A stretch of DNA of 38,212 nucleotides from JAHJDS01 sp964569795 (GTDB lineage: Bacteria > Desulfobacterota > Desulfarculia > Desulfarculales > JAHJDS01). Shown piece after piece: positions 25,419-34,706 of this stretch. Where the stretch lies: the NCBI GenBank assembly GCA_964569795.1, contig CAZMVB010000037.1:1-38212 (forward strand), read 5' to 3'. Numbering within the stretch: the first letter of the stretch is position 1; each line of letters starts with the position of its first letter. The notes under the pieces were generated by a model. The model did not search any database. It was not told where the DNA came from and saw nothing but the letters and a program-made list of their open reading frames with translations. Position numbers and translations under genes: made by a program.

Positions 25419-26319
25419 GCGCATCCTGAACTCGTCCCGGCGGTCCAAGGAGCGGCCGTTCGTCCTGCCCGACCTGGACCCGGGGGCCGATCCCGAGGTC
25501 TCCTCCACACCAAAGGAACCCTTTCAACCCAGCGTCTTTGACCCGGACTACACCGGCCCCATGCCGGGGCTGGGGCTGGATGAGGAGCCACCCGGGCCGG
25601 AACCGGAGGCCACCCCGGAAGACGTCCTGGCCGAGGCCCGCCGCCAGGCCGAGGACATCCGCCAGGAGGCCCGCGCCGAGGGTTTGGAGGCCGGCCTGGC
25701 CGAGGGGCGGGCCCAGGGGCAGGTCGAGGCCGACCGCCTGGCGGCCGACCTGGGCCGGCTGATCGAATCCCTGGCCGCCGAGCGTCGGCGGTTGTTCGAG
25801 GCGGCCGAGAGGGACCTGATCGACCTGGTGGTCTCCTTGGGCCGACGGGTCGTCGGGGCCGAACTGGCCAGCCGGCCGGAGACGATCCGCCGCGCCGTGC
25901 GCCAGGCCGTGGACGCCCTGCTGGCCGCCGAGGCCCTCAAAATCAGATTGCACCCCGAGGACGCGCCCCTGGTCGAGCCGATCGTCGATCAGCTTTCCCG
26001 GGCGGCCGGCGGGGCCCGGGTCGAACTGAAGCCGGACCCGAGCCTGACCCGGGGCGGCGCCCTGGTCGAGACCGAGACCCAGGAGGTGGACGCCCGCTTC
26101 GAGACCAGGCTCGACCAGATCGGCCGGGACCTGGCCGACGAACTGGTGCGGTCCCAGGGGGCGGCGGCCACCGCCCCGCCCGAGCCCCCGGAGGCGCCCC
26201 CCGAGACGGCCGCCCCGGATGAGCCCCCGGCCGCCCCGAACGGGGACCTGCCCGATCTGGAGTGGGGCGAACCGGTCCCGGTGGACGAGGTCAACGGCCT
26301 GGACAAGGACGGCTGGTGA
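25411..26319 (+). CDS. fliH: Flagellar export stator protein FliH
   Basis: 302 residues. FliH links the export ATPase FliI to the C-ring and regulates it. The N-terminal region is Pro/Asp-rich and variable. It is followed by a helical segment with LAEARRQAEDIRQEARAEGLEAGLAEGRAQG (the GxxxG-type repeats of FliH, about 70-105) and the conserved DLIDLVVSLGRRVVGAEL and IRLHPEDAPLV region (about 135-195). A long acidic Pro/Ala tail follows, not typical of the core family. The start is TTG 25411, inside the fliG end, with GAGGA upstream. The stop overlaps the fliI ATG by one base. Confidence 0.9.
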   Translation: MSRRILNSSRRSKERPFVLPDLDPGADPEVSSTPKEPFQPSVFDPDYTGPMPGLGLDEEPPGPEPEATPEDVLAEARRQAEDIRQEARAEGLEAGLAEGRAQGQVEADRLAADLGRLIESLAAERRRLFEAAERDLIDLVVSLGRRVVGAELASRPETIRRAVRQAVDALLAAEALKIRLHPEDAPLVEPIVDQLSRAAGGARVELKPDPSLTRGGALVETETQEVDARFETRLDQIGRDLADELVRSQGAAATAPPEPPEAPPETAAPDEPPAAPNGDLPDLEWGEPVPVDEVNGLDKDGW

Positions 26320-27641
26320 TGGCCGAGGTCCTGGACCTGAGCCCCTATCTCGACCGGGTGGCCCGGTCCGTGCCGGTGGTCGCCCGGGGCAAGGTGGCCG
26401 ACGTGGTCGGCCTGGTGCTGGAGGGCCGGGGCCTGGACCTGCCGGTGGGCGCGGTCTGCGACGTGGCCCCCGAGCCGGGCGGCCGGCGGGTGCCGGTCGA
26501 GGTGGTCGGCTTCCGCGGCCAAAGGACCCTGATGATGCCCTACGGCCAGGCGGCCGGCGTCCGGCCCGGGTCCCTGGTCACCCCCCGGTCCGGGGCGGCC
26601 GCGGTCAAGGTCGGTCCGGCCCTGCTGGGCCGGGTGATCGACGGCCTGGGCCGGCCCATCGACGGCCAGGGACCGCTGGCCTATCAGGCCGAATATCCCC
26701 TTTACGCCGAGCCGATCAATCCCCTCCATCGCCCCCGCATCAGCGAGCCCCTGGACGTGGGCGTCCGGGCCATCAACGGCCTGTTGACCCTGGGCAAGGG
26801 GCAGCGGATCGGCATCTTCTCCGGTTCCGGGGTGGGCAAATCGACCTTGATGGGCATGATCGCCCGCCACACCGCGGCCGAGGTGAGCGTCATCGGCCTG
26901 ATCGGCGAGCGGGGCCGCGAGGTCAAGGAGTTCCTGGAGCGCGACCTGGGCCCGGACGGGCTGGCCCGGAGCGTGGTCGTGGTCGCCACCTCGGACGAGC
27001 CCTCCCTGGTCCGGATGCGGGGGGCCTATCTGGCCACGGCCGTGGCCGAGTACTTCCGGGATACGGGCGCCGAGGTGGTGCTGATGATGGACTCGATCAC
27101 CCGCTACGCCCTCAGCTCCCGCGAGGTGGGCCTGTCCGTGGGCGAGCCGCCCACCACCAAGGGTTATACCCCGTCCCTGTTCGCCCAACTGCCACGCCTC
27201 CTGGAGCGGGCCGGGACCAAGCAGGGGGCCGGGTCCATCACCGGGATCTACACCGTCCTGGTCGAGGGCGACGACTTCAGCGAGCCGGTGGCCGACGCCA
27301 TGCGCTCCATCCTGGACGGGCACATCATGTTGTCGCGGTCCCTGGCCGACCGGGGACACTACCCGTCCATCGACCTCCTGGGCTCCATCAGCCGGCTCAT
27401 GCCCGAGGTCAACCCACCCGACCACCAGGGCCTGATCAAGCGCTTCGTCCAGGTCCTGGCCACCTACCGCGACGCCGAGGACCTGATCAACATCGGGGCC
27501 TACAGCCGGGGCAGCAATCAGCGGATCGACGAGGCCATCGGCCTGATCGACCCCATGACCGACTACCTGACCCAGCCGGTGGACGAGGCCACGGACCTGG
27601 AGGCCTCCCGGGCCCGGCTGGCCGCCCTGTTCGGGATGTAG
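26319..27641 (+). CDS. fliI: Flagellum-specific export ATPase FliI
   Basis: 440 residues, an F1-beta-like ATPase that powers or primes flagellar protein export. Walker A is SGSGVGKS (168-175) and Walker B is VVLMMD (253-258). The family motifs IGLIGERGREVKEF, TTKGYTPSLFAQLPRLLERAG and RDAEDLINIGAYSRGSN are present. I chose ATG 26319, which overlaps the fliH stop (TGATG), because it fits the FliI N-terminus (VLDLSPYLDRV); the frame stays open upstream only as a shadow of fliH. It ends 6 bp before fliJ. Confidence 0.96.
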   Translation: MAEVLDLSPYLDRVARSVPVVARGKVADVVGLVLEGRGLDLPVGAVCDVAPEPGGRRVPVEVVGFRGQRTLMMPYGQAAGVRPGSLVTPRSGAAAVKVGPALLGRVIDGLGRPIDGQGPLAYQAEYPLYAEPINPLHRPRISEPLDVGVRAINGLLTLGKGQRIGIFSGSGVGKSTLMGMIARHTAAEVSVIGLIGERGREVKEFLERDLGPDGLARSVVVVATSDEPSLVRMRGAYLATAVAEYFRDTGAEVVLMMDSITRYALSSREVGLSVGEPPTTKGYTPSLFAQLPRLLERAGTKQGAGSITGIYTVLVEGDDFSEPVADAMRSILDGHIMLSRSLADRGHYPSIDLLGSISRLMPEVNPPDHQGLIKRFVQVLATYRDAEDLINIGAYSRGSNQRIDEAIGLIDPMTDYLTQPVDEATDLEASRARLAALFGM

Positions 27642-27647
27642 GCGGCC

Positions 27648-28091
27648 ATGATCTTTCGTTTCTCGCTCCAGCGGGTGCTCGACTTCCGGGTCCAGCTCGA
27701 GGATCAGGCCAAGACCGATCTGGCCCTGGCCGTGGCCCGCCTCGAGGACCACCGGCAGCTCATGGACCGGCTGCACGAGCTGCAGCAAACCGTTTACGAC
27801 GACATGACCGTCCGCCAGCGGGAAGGGGTCTGGGCCGACGAGTTCAGGAACATGATCGATTTCCTGCGGTCCGTGGATCGCCGCCTCAAGGAAGGGGAGG
27901 CCGAGGAAGAGGGCCTGGTCCAGGAGGTCGAACGCCGCCGGGAGCGCTATTTCTCCGTCCGCCGGGACCGGGAGACCATGGACGCCCTGCGCCGGCGGCA
28001 CTACTCGGTCTGGCAATGGGAAGAGCGGCGCCTGGAGGGCAAGGAATTGGACGAGGCGGCGATTCTGCTTCACCGGAGGAAGGCGCCATGA
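27648..28091 (+). CDS. fliJ: Flagellar export protein FliJ
   Basis: 147 residues, almost wholly alpha-helical with long coiled-coil segments, the expected size and make-up of FliJ. FliJ acts as the central stalk of the FliI hexamer. The start FRFSLQRVLDFRVQLEDQAK is typical. It has weak sequence signatures, as in all FliJ proteins, so the call relies on this start together with its place right after fliI. The stop overlaps the next start (ATGA). Confidence 0.9.
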   Translation: MIFRFSLQRVLDFRVQLEDQAKTDLALAVARLEDHRQLMDRLHELQQTVYDDMTVRQREGVWADEFRNMIDFLRSVDRRLKEGEAEEEGLVQEVERRRERYFSVRRDRETMDALRRRHYSVWQWEERRLEGKELDEAAILLHRRKAP

Positions 28092-28801
28092 GACTTCGGC
28101 CTTTGGGCGAACGGGGCATCATCCTGATCCTGTCCCTGAAACTGGTCCTGGCGGGACTGATCCTGTCGGCCGAACTCCCGTCCGGGGCCCGGTCCGAGCC
28201 GGTCTCGACCCCGCCGCCGGCCAAGACCCAGAGCGCCCGGCCGGTCAAGGCCAAGACCAGCCCCGTCCCCAAAAAGGCGGCCCCGGCCAAGCCCGCCTCG
28301 GTCCGGCTGCCCAGCACCGGCGGCCAGGCCGAGCCCGCCGGCCCGGCCATGCTCCGCCTGCTCCACAAGCGGCGTGAGGAGATCCGCCAGGCCGAGGCCA
28401 GGCTCAAGCGTCAGCGGGCGGAACTGGTCAAGCTGAGGGCCGAACTGGATCACCGCCTGGCCCGGCTGAACAAGCTCCAGAACAACATCAAGGGCCTCCT
28501 GGACCAGGCCAAGAAGAAACGGGCCGCCCGGATCGATCATCTGACCTCGGTCCTGGCCAACATGCAGCCCGAGGCCGCGGCCCGCCTGTTCGAGGCCCTC
28601 GAGCTGGACCTGGTGGTGGCCGTGGTCTCCCACATGGACGGCCGCAAGGCCGGCCGGATCATGGCCCTGGTCAAGCCCAAGCGGGCCGCCCAGATCAGCA
28701 GCCGGATGGCCGAGATGAGGCGGCGCCGGCAGACCGCCCCCCCGGAGCCGCGCCACCCCTTGCCCGGACCCGGCGCCTCCCCGCCGCCCTCGGGCCAATA
28801 G
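28088..28801 (+). CDS. motE: MotE-like chaperone-type protein (MgtE N-domain-like C-terminus)
   Basis: 237 residues. A hydrophobic N-terminal segment (about 9-30, IILILSLKLVLAGLILSAEL) acts as signal or anchor. It is followed by a Pro/Ala/Lys-rich linker, a coiled coil (about 93-150, KRREEIRQAEARLKRQRAELVKL) and a C-terminal domain with LTSVLANMQPEAAARLFEAL and DGRKAGRIMALVKPKRAAQISSRM. This matches the MgtE-N-like fold found in MotE/YlxF proteins encoded next to fliJ. MotE in rhizobia acts as a periplasmic chaperone for motor protein MotC; here the partner is unknown. ATG 28088 overlaps the fliJ stop. A possible terminator follows. Confidence 0.82.
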   Translation: MRLRPLGERGIILILSLKLVLAGLILSAELPSGARSEPVSTPPPAKTQSARPVKAKTSPVPKKAAPAKPASVRLPSTGGQAEPAGPAMLRLLHKRREEIRQAEARLKRQRAELVKLRAELDHRLARLNKLQNNIKGLLDQAKKKRAARIDHLTSVLANMQPEAAARLFEALELDLVVAVVSHMDGRKAGRIMALVKPKRAAQISSRMAEMRRRRQTAPPEPRHPLPGPGASPPPSGQ

Positions 28802-28820
28802 GGATTATTCGGCAATAATT

Positions 28821-28861
28821 GCCCCTGACTTAACAAAAAAATTCAGAGGGGGGCCTTTTTT
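28821..28861 (+). terminator. Possible intrinsic terminator after the motE-like gene
   Basis: CCCCTGA (28822-28828) can pair with TCAGAGGGG (28843-28851) with one bulged A. The stem continues into GGCC and then T6 (28856-28861). It lies 20 bases after the motE-like stop and before the fliK sigma-54 promoter, so it would end the flgB transcript. The loop is long and A-rich, so strength is uncertain. Confidence 0.45.
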
Positions 28862-28934
28862 GCCCGGCCCCCCCGGCCCGGCCCTGTCAATACATCTAGC
28901 TTATATCACACGATAAATATGCTTCGGTTCGCTT

Positions 28935-28950
28935 TGGCTCGATCCTTGCT
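28935..28950 (+). promoter_or_regulatory. Sigma-54 promoter upstream of fliK
   Basis: TGGCTCGATCCTTGCT matches TGGCACGNNNNTTGCW at all fixed positions but one (A to T). The GG-to-GC spacing is exact. Transcription would begin near 28962, about 36 bases before the fliK start. It would drive fliK-flgD-flgE-flgE paralog. Confidence 0.82.
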
Positions 28951-28997
28951 CTCCTCCAGCTACGAACCAGACCCCTTTTTCGAGGACGGATGACGTC

Positions 28998-30644
28998 GTG
29001 AGTCAAGCCCTGACCGCCTCCGCCCTGCTCGAACCGGTGGCCTGGAAGGGGACCTCGACCCCCAGGGCCAAGGACAAGGACGCGGGCGAACAAATTCAGC
29101 AGGCCTTTGCCCAGCTGTTTTCGCACCGGCTGTCCCAGGGTGGCCTGTTCGCCGACCAGCAAACCACCGACGGCCTGGTCGCGGCCCAGCAGGACTGCAT
29201 CGCCCGGGGAAACCGGGCCTCGGCCGGCCAGGTGGCGGCCGAGGCCACCCCGGTTCAGCGGTTCCGCCAGCTCCTGAGCCGGGCCGGCCTGGACGAGAAC
29301 AAACTGGTGGTCAAGGCCGAGGACCGGCCCCTGGTGGAGAACCTCCTGCGCAAGAGCGGTCTTGACCAGGACACCACCCGGAAGGTGATCGACCAGGCGA
29401 CCCTGACCGACGGCTCGATTCACCTGGGCAAGGTCTTCAAGGCCCTGGAATCGATGACCGACGGGGCGGACGCCCAGCTTCTGGTCCCCGCGGGCCTCAA
29501 GCCGGTGGTCGTTCAGCTTTTGACCCAGCTCGGCCTGGACCCGGCCCAGATCAACGCCGGCCTGGCCAAGATTACGACCGAAAACAGCTCCCTGGACCTG
29601 AAGGGACTGATCTCCTGGCTCAAGACCCAGGGGGCCTCGGGCGGGCACGTGATCGACCCCAAGACCCTGAGCCAGCTCCTGGGCAGCCTGGGCCTGGAGG
29701 AAGGCCAGGTGAAACAGCTCCTGGCCGGCCGGGGCGGGCCGTCCGATCCCATGACCGCGGTCCAGGTGGCCGACCTGCTGCGGCGGGCCGGCCGGGTCCA
29801 GGCCCAGGGCGAGGGCAACCTGGATCAGCTGCTGGGGCGCTTGGCCTCCCGGCTGAACCTGATCTCCCCGGCGGAGGACGGGCGGGCCTCGGCCCAGGAG
29901 CGGCTGTTGGCCTCGTTCAAGGCCAAGCTCAAGATTACCTCGACGGGCAAGGGGGAATCGCTCAAGCTGCACCTGTCCGTCAAGGAGGTCCTCGGACCGG
30001 ACCGGACCGCGGAACTGACCGGGCGGCAGCTCGAACGGTTCCTGGGCGGCCAGATCAGGCCGCCCGCCCCGGCCCGGGCGGCCGCCGAGGCCGATGCCAA
30101 GGGGGTCGAGTCCGTCAAGGGCACCCAGACCGCCTCGGCCCGGACCACGGCGCCCGGTCAGGCGGCCTCGGCCGAAGGCCTCCGGGGCGCGGCCCGATCC
30201 CTGCCCCCGACCGCCGCGGCCCGGGTGGTCCGGCAGGCGTCGGTCATGCTGGGCCAGATGGTCCTGCGGGGACCGAAACGGGTCACCCTGCGCCTGACGC
30301 CGCCCGAACTGGGACAGTTGCACCTGGACGTGGTCTTCAAGGACGGGGGGGTGACCGCTCACGTCCTGGCCAACTCGCACGCCGTCAAGCAGGCCATCGA
30401 GGCCAACCTGGACCAGCTCAAACAGCAACTGGCCGAGCAGGGCGTCAACGTGGAACGGTTCGATGTCGAGGTCCGGCAACAGTCCTCCGGCTCGGGCGAC
30501 GGCGACCCGTCCGGGGGCCGGAGCGCCTCGCGGGGAGGCGGGTCAGGTGACGAGACCGGACTAGCGGCCGTGGGCGAATCATCGGTCCCGCCGGGCTGGA
30601 TTGTCACCGGGCGGGGCGGGCGCTACATCAATCTTCTGGCCTGA
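28998..30644 (+). CDS. fliK: Flagellar hook-length control protein FliK
   Basis: 548 residues. FliK measures hook length and switches export specificity. Most of the sequence is Ala/Gln/Leu-rich and variable. The conserved C-terminal Flg_hook domain (about 425-492) is clear: GPKRVTLRLTPPELGQLHLDV, GGVTAHVLANSHAVKQAIEANLDQLKQQLAEQGVNVERFDVEV. The start is GTG 28998, with GAGGA 11 bases upstream. An ATG at 28990 is out of frame and stops within three codons. It is followed 9 bp later by flgD, as expected for a hook operon. Confidence 0.92.
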   Translation: MSQALTASALLEPVAWKGTSTPRAKDKDAGEQIQQAFAQLFSHRLSQGGLFADQQTTDGLVAAQQDCIARGNRASAGQVAAEATPVQRFRQLLSRAGLDENKLVVKAEDRPLVENLLRKSGLDQDTTRKVIDQATLTDGSIHLGKVFKALESMTDGADAQLLVPAGLKPVVVQLLTQLGLDPAQINAGLAKITTENSSLDLKGLISWLKTQGASGGHVIDPKTLSQLLGSLGLEEGQVKQLLAGRGGPSDPMTAVQVADLLRRAGRVQAQGEGNLDQLLGRLASRLNLISPAEDGRASAQERLLASFKAKLKITSTGKGESLKLHLSVKEVLGPDRTAELTGRQLERFLGGQIRPPAPARAAAEADAKGVESVKGTQTASARTTAPGQAASAEGLRGAARSLPPTAAARVVRQASVMLGQMVLRGPKRVTLRLTPPELGQLHLDVVFKDGGVTAHVLANSHAVKQAIEANLDQLKQQLAEQGVNVERFDVEVRQQSSGSGDGDPSGGRSASRGGGSGDETGLAAVGESSVPPGWIVTGRGGRYINLLA

Positions 30645-30653
30645 GGGAACGTC

Positions 30654-31385
30654 ATGGCTATCGTCGATATGGGGCCGGTGTACAACACCTACGGCACGTC
30701 GTCCACTTCCACATCGTCCACCTCCGCGTCGTCCACCTCCAACTCCTCCTCGACGACCGGCGGCAACAAGACGCTGGACAAGGACGCCTTCATCAAGATG
30801 TTTTTGGCCCAGCTCCAGAACCAGGACCCGCTCAACCCCATGGACTCCACCCAGTTTGCCGCCCAGATGGCCCAGTTCTCCAGCGTCGAACAGCTCAGCA
30901 ACCTCAACACCACCATGAACCAGCTCCTCAAGCAGGAGCAGGCCGTGCTCAACGCCCAGTTGATGAACCTGCTGGGGCGCGAAGCGGTGGTCCAGGGCAA
31001 CACCATCTACGTCGGCAGCGGCAAGGTGACCCAGGGCAGCTTCCAGGTGGACAAGGACGCCTTCTGCCAGGTCGGGATCTACGCCGCCGACGGGAGCCTG
31101 GTCAAGACGATCAATCTGGGCCAGCAGGCGGCCAACCAGTCGGTCATGATCGACTGGGACGGGACCGACGATTCAGGGCAAAAGGTCGCCGACGGGACCT
31201 ACACCTTCAAGGTCCTCGCCGAGCGGGCCGACGGCCAGACGGTCACCCCGACCACCTTCGCCGGCGGGTTGATCACCGGAATCAAGAACAACGACCAGGG
31301 CCAGGCCCAGATCGTCCTCAACAACTCCACGACCGTGGCCATCGCCAACGTGATGGAGGTCCGGGTGCCCAAGGTCCAGGAGTGA
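30654..31385 (+). CDS. flgD: Flagellar hook cap protein FlgD
   Basis: 243 residues. FlgD caps the growing hook. The conserved N-terminal part has LDKDAFIKMFLAQLQNQDPLNPMDSTQFAAQMAQFSSVEQL (about 42-82). The C-terminal half has the FlgD Ig-like/Tudor fold with VGIYAADGSLVKTINLG and IDWDGTDDSGQKVADGTYTFKV. Before the conserved domain lies an unusual Ser/Thr-rich stretch (about 15-37) encoded by a short tandem repeat. It is followed by the hook gene flgE with GGAGGA before its start. Confidence 0.95.
   Translation: MAIVDMGPVYNTYGTSSTSTSSTSASSTSNSSSTTGGNKTLDKDAFIKMFLAQLQNQDPLNPMDSTQFAAQMAQFSSVEQLSNLNTTMNQLLKQEQAVLNAQLMNLLGREAVVQGNTIYVGSGKVTQGSFQVDKDAFCQVGIYAADGSLVKTINLGQQAANQSVMIDWDGTDDSGQKVADGTYTFKVLAERADGQTVTPTTFAGGLITGIKNNDQGQAQIVLNNSTTVAIANVMEVRVPKVQE
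30699..30743 (+). repeat. 15-bp minisatellite, three units, in flgD
   Basis: Three tandem in-frame copies of TCGTCCACYTCCNNN encode SSTST-SSTSA-SSTSN, followed by a further Ser-rich unit of different DNA. The unit is a multiple of three, so gain or loss of units would change the length of the linker without breaking the frame. Confidence 0.75.
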
Positions 31386-31432
31386 CCGCCGGCCGCCCGG
31401 CAACAGACTGATTTTTCCAGGAGGAACACCCC

Positions 31433-33061
31433 ATGGCCATGTTATCCGCGATGAACTCGGGCATCGCCGGGCTCCGGACTTACGGTCGGGCCATGAGCGT
31501 CATCGGCGACAACATCGCCAACGTCGCCACCACCGGGTTCAAGCGCTCCCGGACCTACTTCCAGGACGTCATGGTCCGGTCCCTGTCCACGGGCACGACC
31601 GGCGTCAACACGGTGGGCTTCGGCTCCGAGATCGGCGCCATCCAGTCCCTGCACACCCAGGGCAGCTTCGAGTCCACCGAGAACCCCATGGACCTGGGGA
31701 TCGGCGGCTCGGGGTACTTCAAGGTCAGGCACCCCTCGACCGGCGTGGGCTATTACACCCGGGCCGGACAATTCCACTTCAATGACCAGGGGATGCTGGT
31801 CAATCCCCAGGGTTACATCGTCCAGGGATATCTGGCCGACGCCGTCACCGGCCAAAAGACGGGGGCCGTGACCGACATCAAGGTCTCGGGGCAGCGGGCG
31901 GCGCCTAACGCCACCTCGGGCATCGACATCTCGGTCAACCTGGACGCCCAGGAAACGCTCCCGACCGCGGCCTTCGACCCGACCGACGACTCGACCTACA
32001 ATTATTCCACGGCGGCCACGGTCTATGACTCCCTGGGCACCCCCCGGATGGTGACCACCTACTTCCGCAAGGAGTCGGCCACCGGCCAGCACCAGCAGGC
32101 CGCCCTGACGGCGAGCATCGCCGGGGCCAACAACGACCTGACCTACACCGCGGTCAATTACGGGGGCGAGGGCCAGAACATCACCATCCAGTACATTGAC
32201 GGCGGCAACACCGGCGCGGTGACGACCACGGTCAACGTCGTCGGCAACGCCATCTCCGTCACCGTCACCACCGACGGCGCCAACTATCCCACGGCCAACG
32301 CCGTTAGGACCGCGATCAACGCCGACGCCAGCGCCAGCGCCCTGGTCACCGCGACCAACGCCACCGGCAACGACGGCACCGGCGAGATCAACGCCGCTTA
32401 CGGCCCGACCAATCTGACCGGCGTGAACGCCGGCGCCTGGTGGAACTATTACGTCTATATCTCGGCCTCGGACGCGGCCAGCGGCGTGGCTAACGCCGGG
32501 GCGACCGGCTACCTCAGCTTCGACACCAACGGCGATATGGTCGAGACCCTGTCCACCCAATCGACCAACGACTTCGACTTCACCGGGGCCACCCCCAACC
32601 AGACGATCAACATGGATTTCAGCCCCTCGGGCGGGATCACCCCCTCGACCGGGGTGGCCTCGGCCTCGGGCACCTTCTACCTCTACCAGGACGGCTATTC
32701 CCAGGGGGCCCTCCAGGCCGTGTCCGTGGACAAGCAGGGGCAAATCACCGGGGCCTTCAGCAACGGCCAGATCAAGACCCTGGCCTTCATCGTCCTGGCC
32801 AACTTCAACAACCCCGAGGGGCTCCGCCGCGAGGGAGGCAACCTCTGGGCGGCGACCACCGACGCCGGAACCGAACTGCTCGGCGACCCGCGGACCCTGG
32901 GCCTGGGCGAAATCAACGGCAACACCCTCGAGCAGTCAAACGTGGATCTGGCCGAGGAGTTCGTCAACATGATCTACGACCAGCGGGCCTTCCAGGCCAA
33001 CAGTCGGGTGATCACCACCTCGGACCAGATGCTCGAGACCTTGATGCAACTGAAGCGTTAA
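31433..33061 (+). CDS. flgE: Flagellar hook protein FlgE
   Basis: 542 residues. FlgE polymerises into the hook. N-terminal AMLSAMNSGIAGLRTYGRAMSVIGDNIANVATTGFKRSRTYFQDV and C-terminal EQSNVDLAEEFVNMIYDQRAFQANSRVITTSDQMLETLMQLKR are the paired helices of the family. The middle carries FDPTDDSTYNYSTAATVYDSLGTPR. Between about residues 215 and 335 it has an extra domain, discussed as a finding, that is also present in the next gene. GGAGGA precedes ATG 31433; a second ATG two codons on is possible. Confidence 0.95.
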   Translation: MAMLSAMNSGIAGLRTYGRAMSVIGDNIANVATTGFKRSRTYFQDVMVRSLSTGTTGVNTVGFGSEIGAIQSLHTQGSFESTENPMDLGIGGSGYFKVRHPSTGVGYYTRAGQFHFNDQGMLVNPQGYIVQGYLADAVTGQKTGAVTDIKVSGQRAAPNATSGIDISVNLDAQETLPTAAFDPTDDSTYNYSTAATVYDSLGTPRMVTTYFRKESATGQHQQAALTASIAGANNDLTYTAVNYGGEGQNITIQYIDGGNTGAVTTTVNVVGNAISVTVTTDGANYPTANAVRTAINADASASALVTATNATGNDGTGEINAAYGPTNLTGVNAGAWWNYYVYISASDAASGVANAGATGYLSFDTNGDMVETLSTQSTNDFDFTGATPNQTINMDFSPSGGITPSTGVASASGTFYLYQDGYSQGALQAVSVDKQGQITGAFSNGQIKTLAFIVLANFNNPEGLRREGGNLWAATTDAGTELLGDPRTLGLGEINGNTLEQSNVDLAEEFVNMIYDQRAFQANSRVITTSDQMLETLMQLKR

Positions 33062-33083
33062 CCCCAACTCCGGGTGACCGGTC

Positions 33084-34706
33084 ATGATGCCAGCCCTCTA
33101 CACCGGGGCCGCGGGCATGAACGCCTCGGCCCAGGCCCTCAACGTGGCCGCCCACAACATGGCCAACGTGCAGACCACCGGCTACAAGACCGAGCGGACC
33201 TATTTCGCCGACCTGATGTCCAGCACGGTCGGTTTCGAGCCCCTGGGCAGCCAGAAGGGGCACGGGGTTTACGTGAGCTCCGTCCAGAACCTGATGGATC
33301 AGGGGCCCCTGGCCGCCACCGAACAGCCCACCGACGCGGCCATCAACGGCCAGGGATTCTTCAAGGTAGTGGACCCGAGCAGCGTCGGCGGCCAGGACTA
33401 TTACACCCGGGCCGGCCAGTTTCATTTCAACGCCGACCAGATCCTGGCCAACGAGAACGGGTATCACGTCCAGGGGTTCAACGTCGCGGCGGGGGTGATC
33501 AGCACCACCGAGGGGGACATCGACCTCTCCGGCCGGTACGACGCCGGCCAGGCCACCTCGGGAATGGACGTCTCGGTCAACCTGGACTCCCAGGCGGACC
33601 TGGCCACGGCGCCCTTTGATCCGACCGACCAGTCCACCTACAACTACTCGCTGGCGCTGACCGCTTACGACAGCAACGGCGCCGCCCGGGGACTGACCGC
33701 CTACTTCAGTCGAGGCTCGGCCACGGGCCAGTATCAGCAGGCCGCCCTGACCACCGCCTTCGGGGCCGATAACGACCTGACCTTCACCGCGGTCGATTAC
33801 GGCGGCGAGGCCCAGAACGTCACCGTCGCCTACCTGGACCCCGGCGCGGCCAACCAACCCCTGTCGGTCTCGGTCAGCGGCAACGCCATCACCGTCAGCC
33901 TGGCCACCGACGCCGGCGGGACGATCACCTCGACCGCGGCCGACGTCATGGCCGCCCTCAACGGCGACGCCTCGGCCTCGGCCCTGATCACCACCAGCCT
34001 GGCCTCGGCCACCGGGACCGGCGTCGTCCCGGCCATGGCCGCCTCCAACCTGACCGGGGTGACCGAGGGGGCCTACTGGGACTACCACGTCTATATCTCC
34101 GCCTCGGACGCCGCCGGCGGCGTGGCCACCGAGGGCGCGGCCGGATACCTGAGCTTTGACAGCGACGGCCAACTGAACGAAACCCTGTCCGCCCAGACCG
34201 TCAACAGCTTCGACTTCGCCGACGGGGCCACGCCCGGCCAGTCCATCACCTTCGATTTCACCCCGGGCACGGGCGGCATCACGCCCAGCACCCAGCTCTA
34301 CGGGTCCTCGTCGGTCTATTACCTCTATCAGGACGGCTACGCCGCGGGAGAACTCCAGGGGGTGGCCATCCAGAACGACGGCGAGGTTTACGGCTACTTC
34401 TCCAACGGACGTTCCGACGTCCTGGCCTACCTGGCCGTGGCCGGCTTCGACGCGCCCCAGGAACTGGAACGGATCGGCAAGAACCTGTGGGCCGCCACCC
34501 CCGCCGCCGGTACCGAGACCGTGGACCGGTCCGGCCAGAGCGGCCTGGGCGTCATCGCCGGCGGGAAGCTCGAGGGTTCGACCACCGACCTGGCCACGGC
34601 CATGGTTGACCTGATCGACTTCCAGCGGGCCTACCAGGTCAACTCCCGGTCCATCACCACCTCGGACCAGATGCTCCAGACCGCCATCAACATGAAACAG
34701 CGGTAG
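33084..34706 (+). CDS. Second FlgE-type hook protein (paralog)
   Basis: 540 residues, clearly homologous end to end with the preceding flgE, including LYTGAAGMNASAQALNVAAHNMANVQTTGYKTERTYF at the start and TDLATAMVDLIDFQRAYQVNSRSITTSDQMLQTAINMKQR at the end. It shares the same extra domain (about 213-330), yet the two have diverged widely, so the duplication is old. ATG 33084 is followed directly by another ATG at 33087. It may build a second segment of the hook, a minor form, or a distal or junction piece. It is the last gene before a good terminator. Confidence 0.9.
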   Translation: MMPALYTGAAGMNASAQALNVAAHNMANVQTTGYKTERTYFADLMSSTVGFEPLGSQKGHGVYVSSVQNLMDQGPLAATEQPTDAAINGQGFFKVVDPSSVGGQDYYTRAGQFHFNADQILANENGYHVQGFNVAAGVISTTEGDIDLSGRYDAGQATSGMDVSVNLDSQADLATAPFDPTDQSTYNYSLALTAYDSNGAARGLTAYFSRGSATGQYQQAALTTAFGADNDLTFTAVDYGGEAQNVTVAYLDPGAANQPLSVSVSGNAITVSLATDAGGTITSTAADVMAALNGDASASALITTSLASATGTGVVPAMAASNLTGVTEGAYWDYHVYISASDAAGGVATEGAAGYLSFDSDGQLNETLSAQTVNSFDFADGATPGQSITFDFTPGTGGITPSTQLYGSSSVYYLYQDGYAAGELQGVAIQNDGEVYGYFSNGRSDVLAYLAVAGFDAPQELERIGKNLWAATPAAGTETVDRSGQSGLGVIAGGKLEGSTTDLATAMVDLIDFQRAYQVNSRSITTSDQMLQTAINMKQR

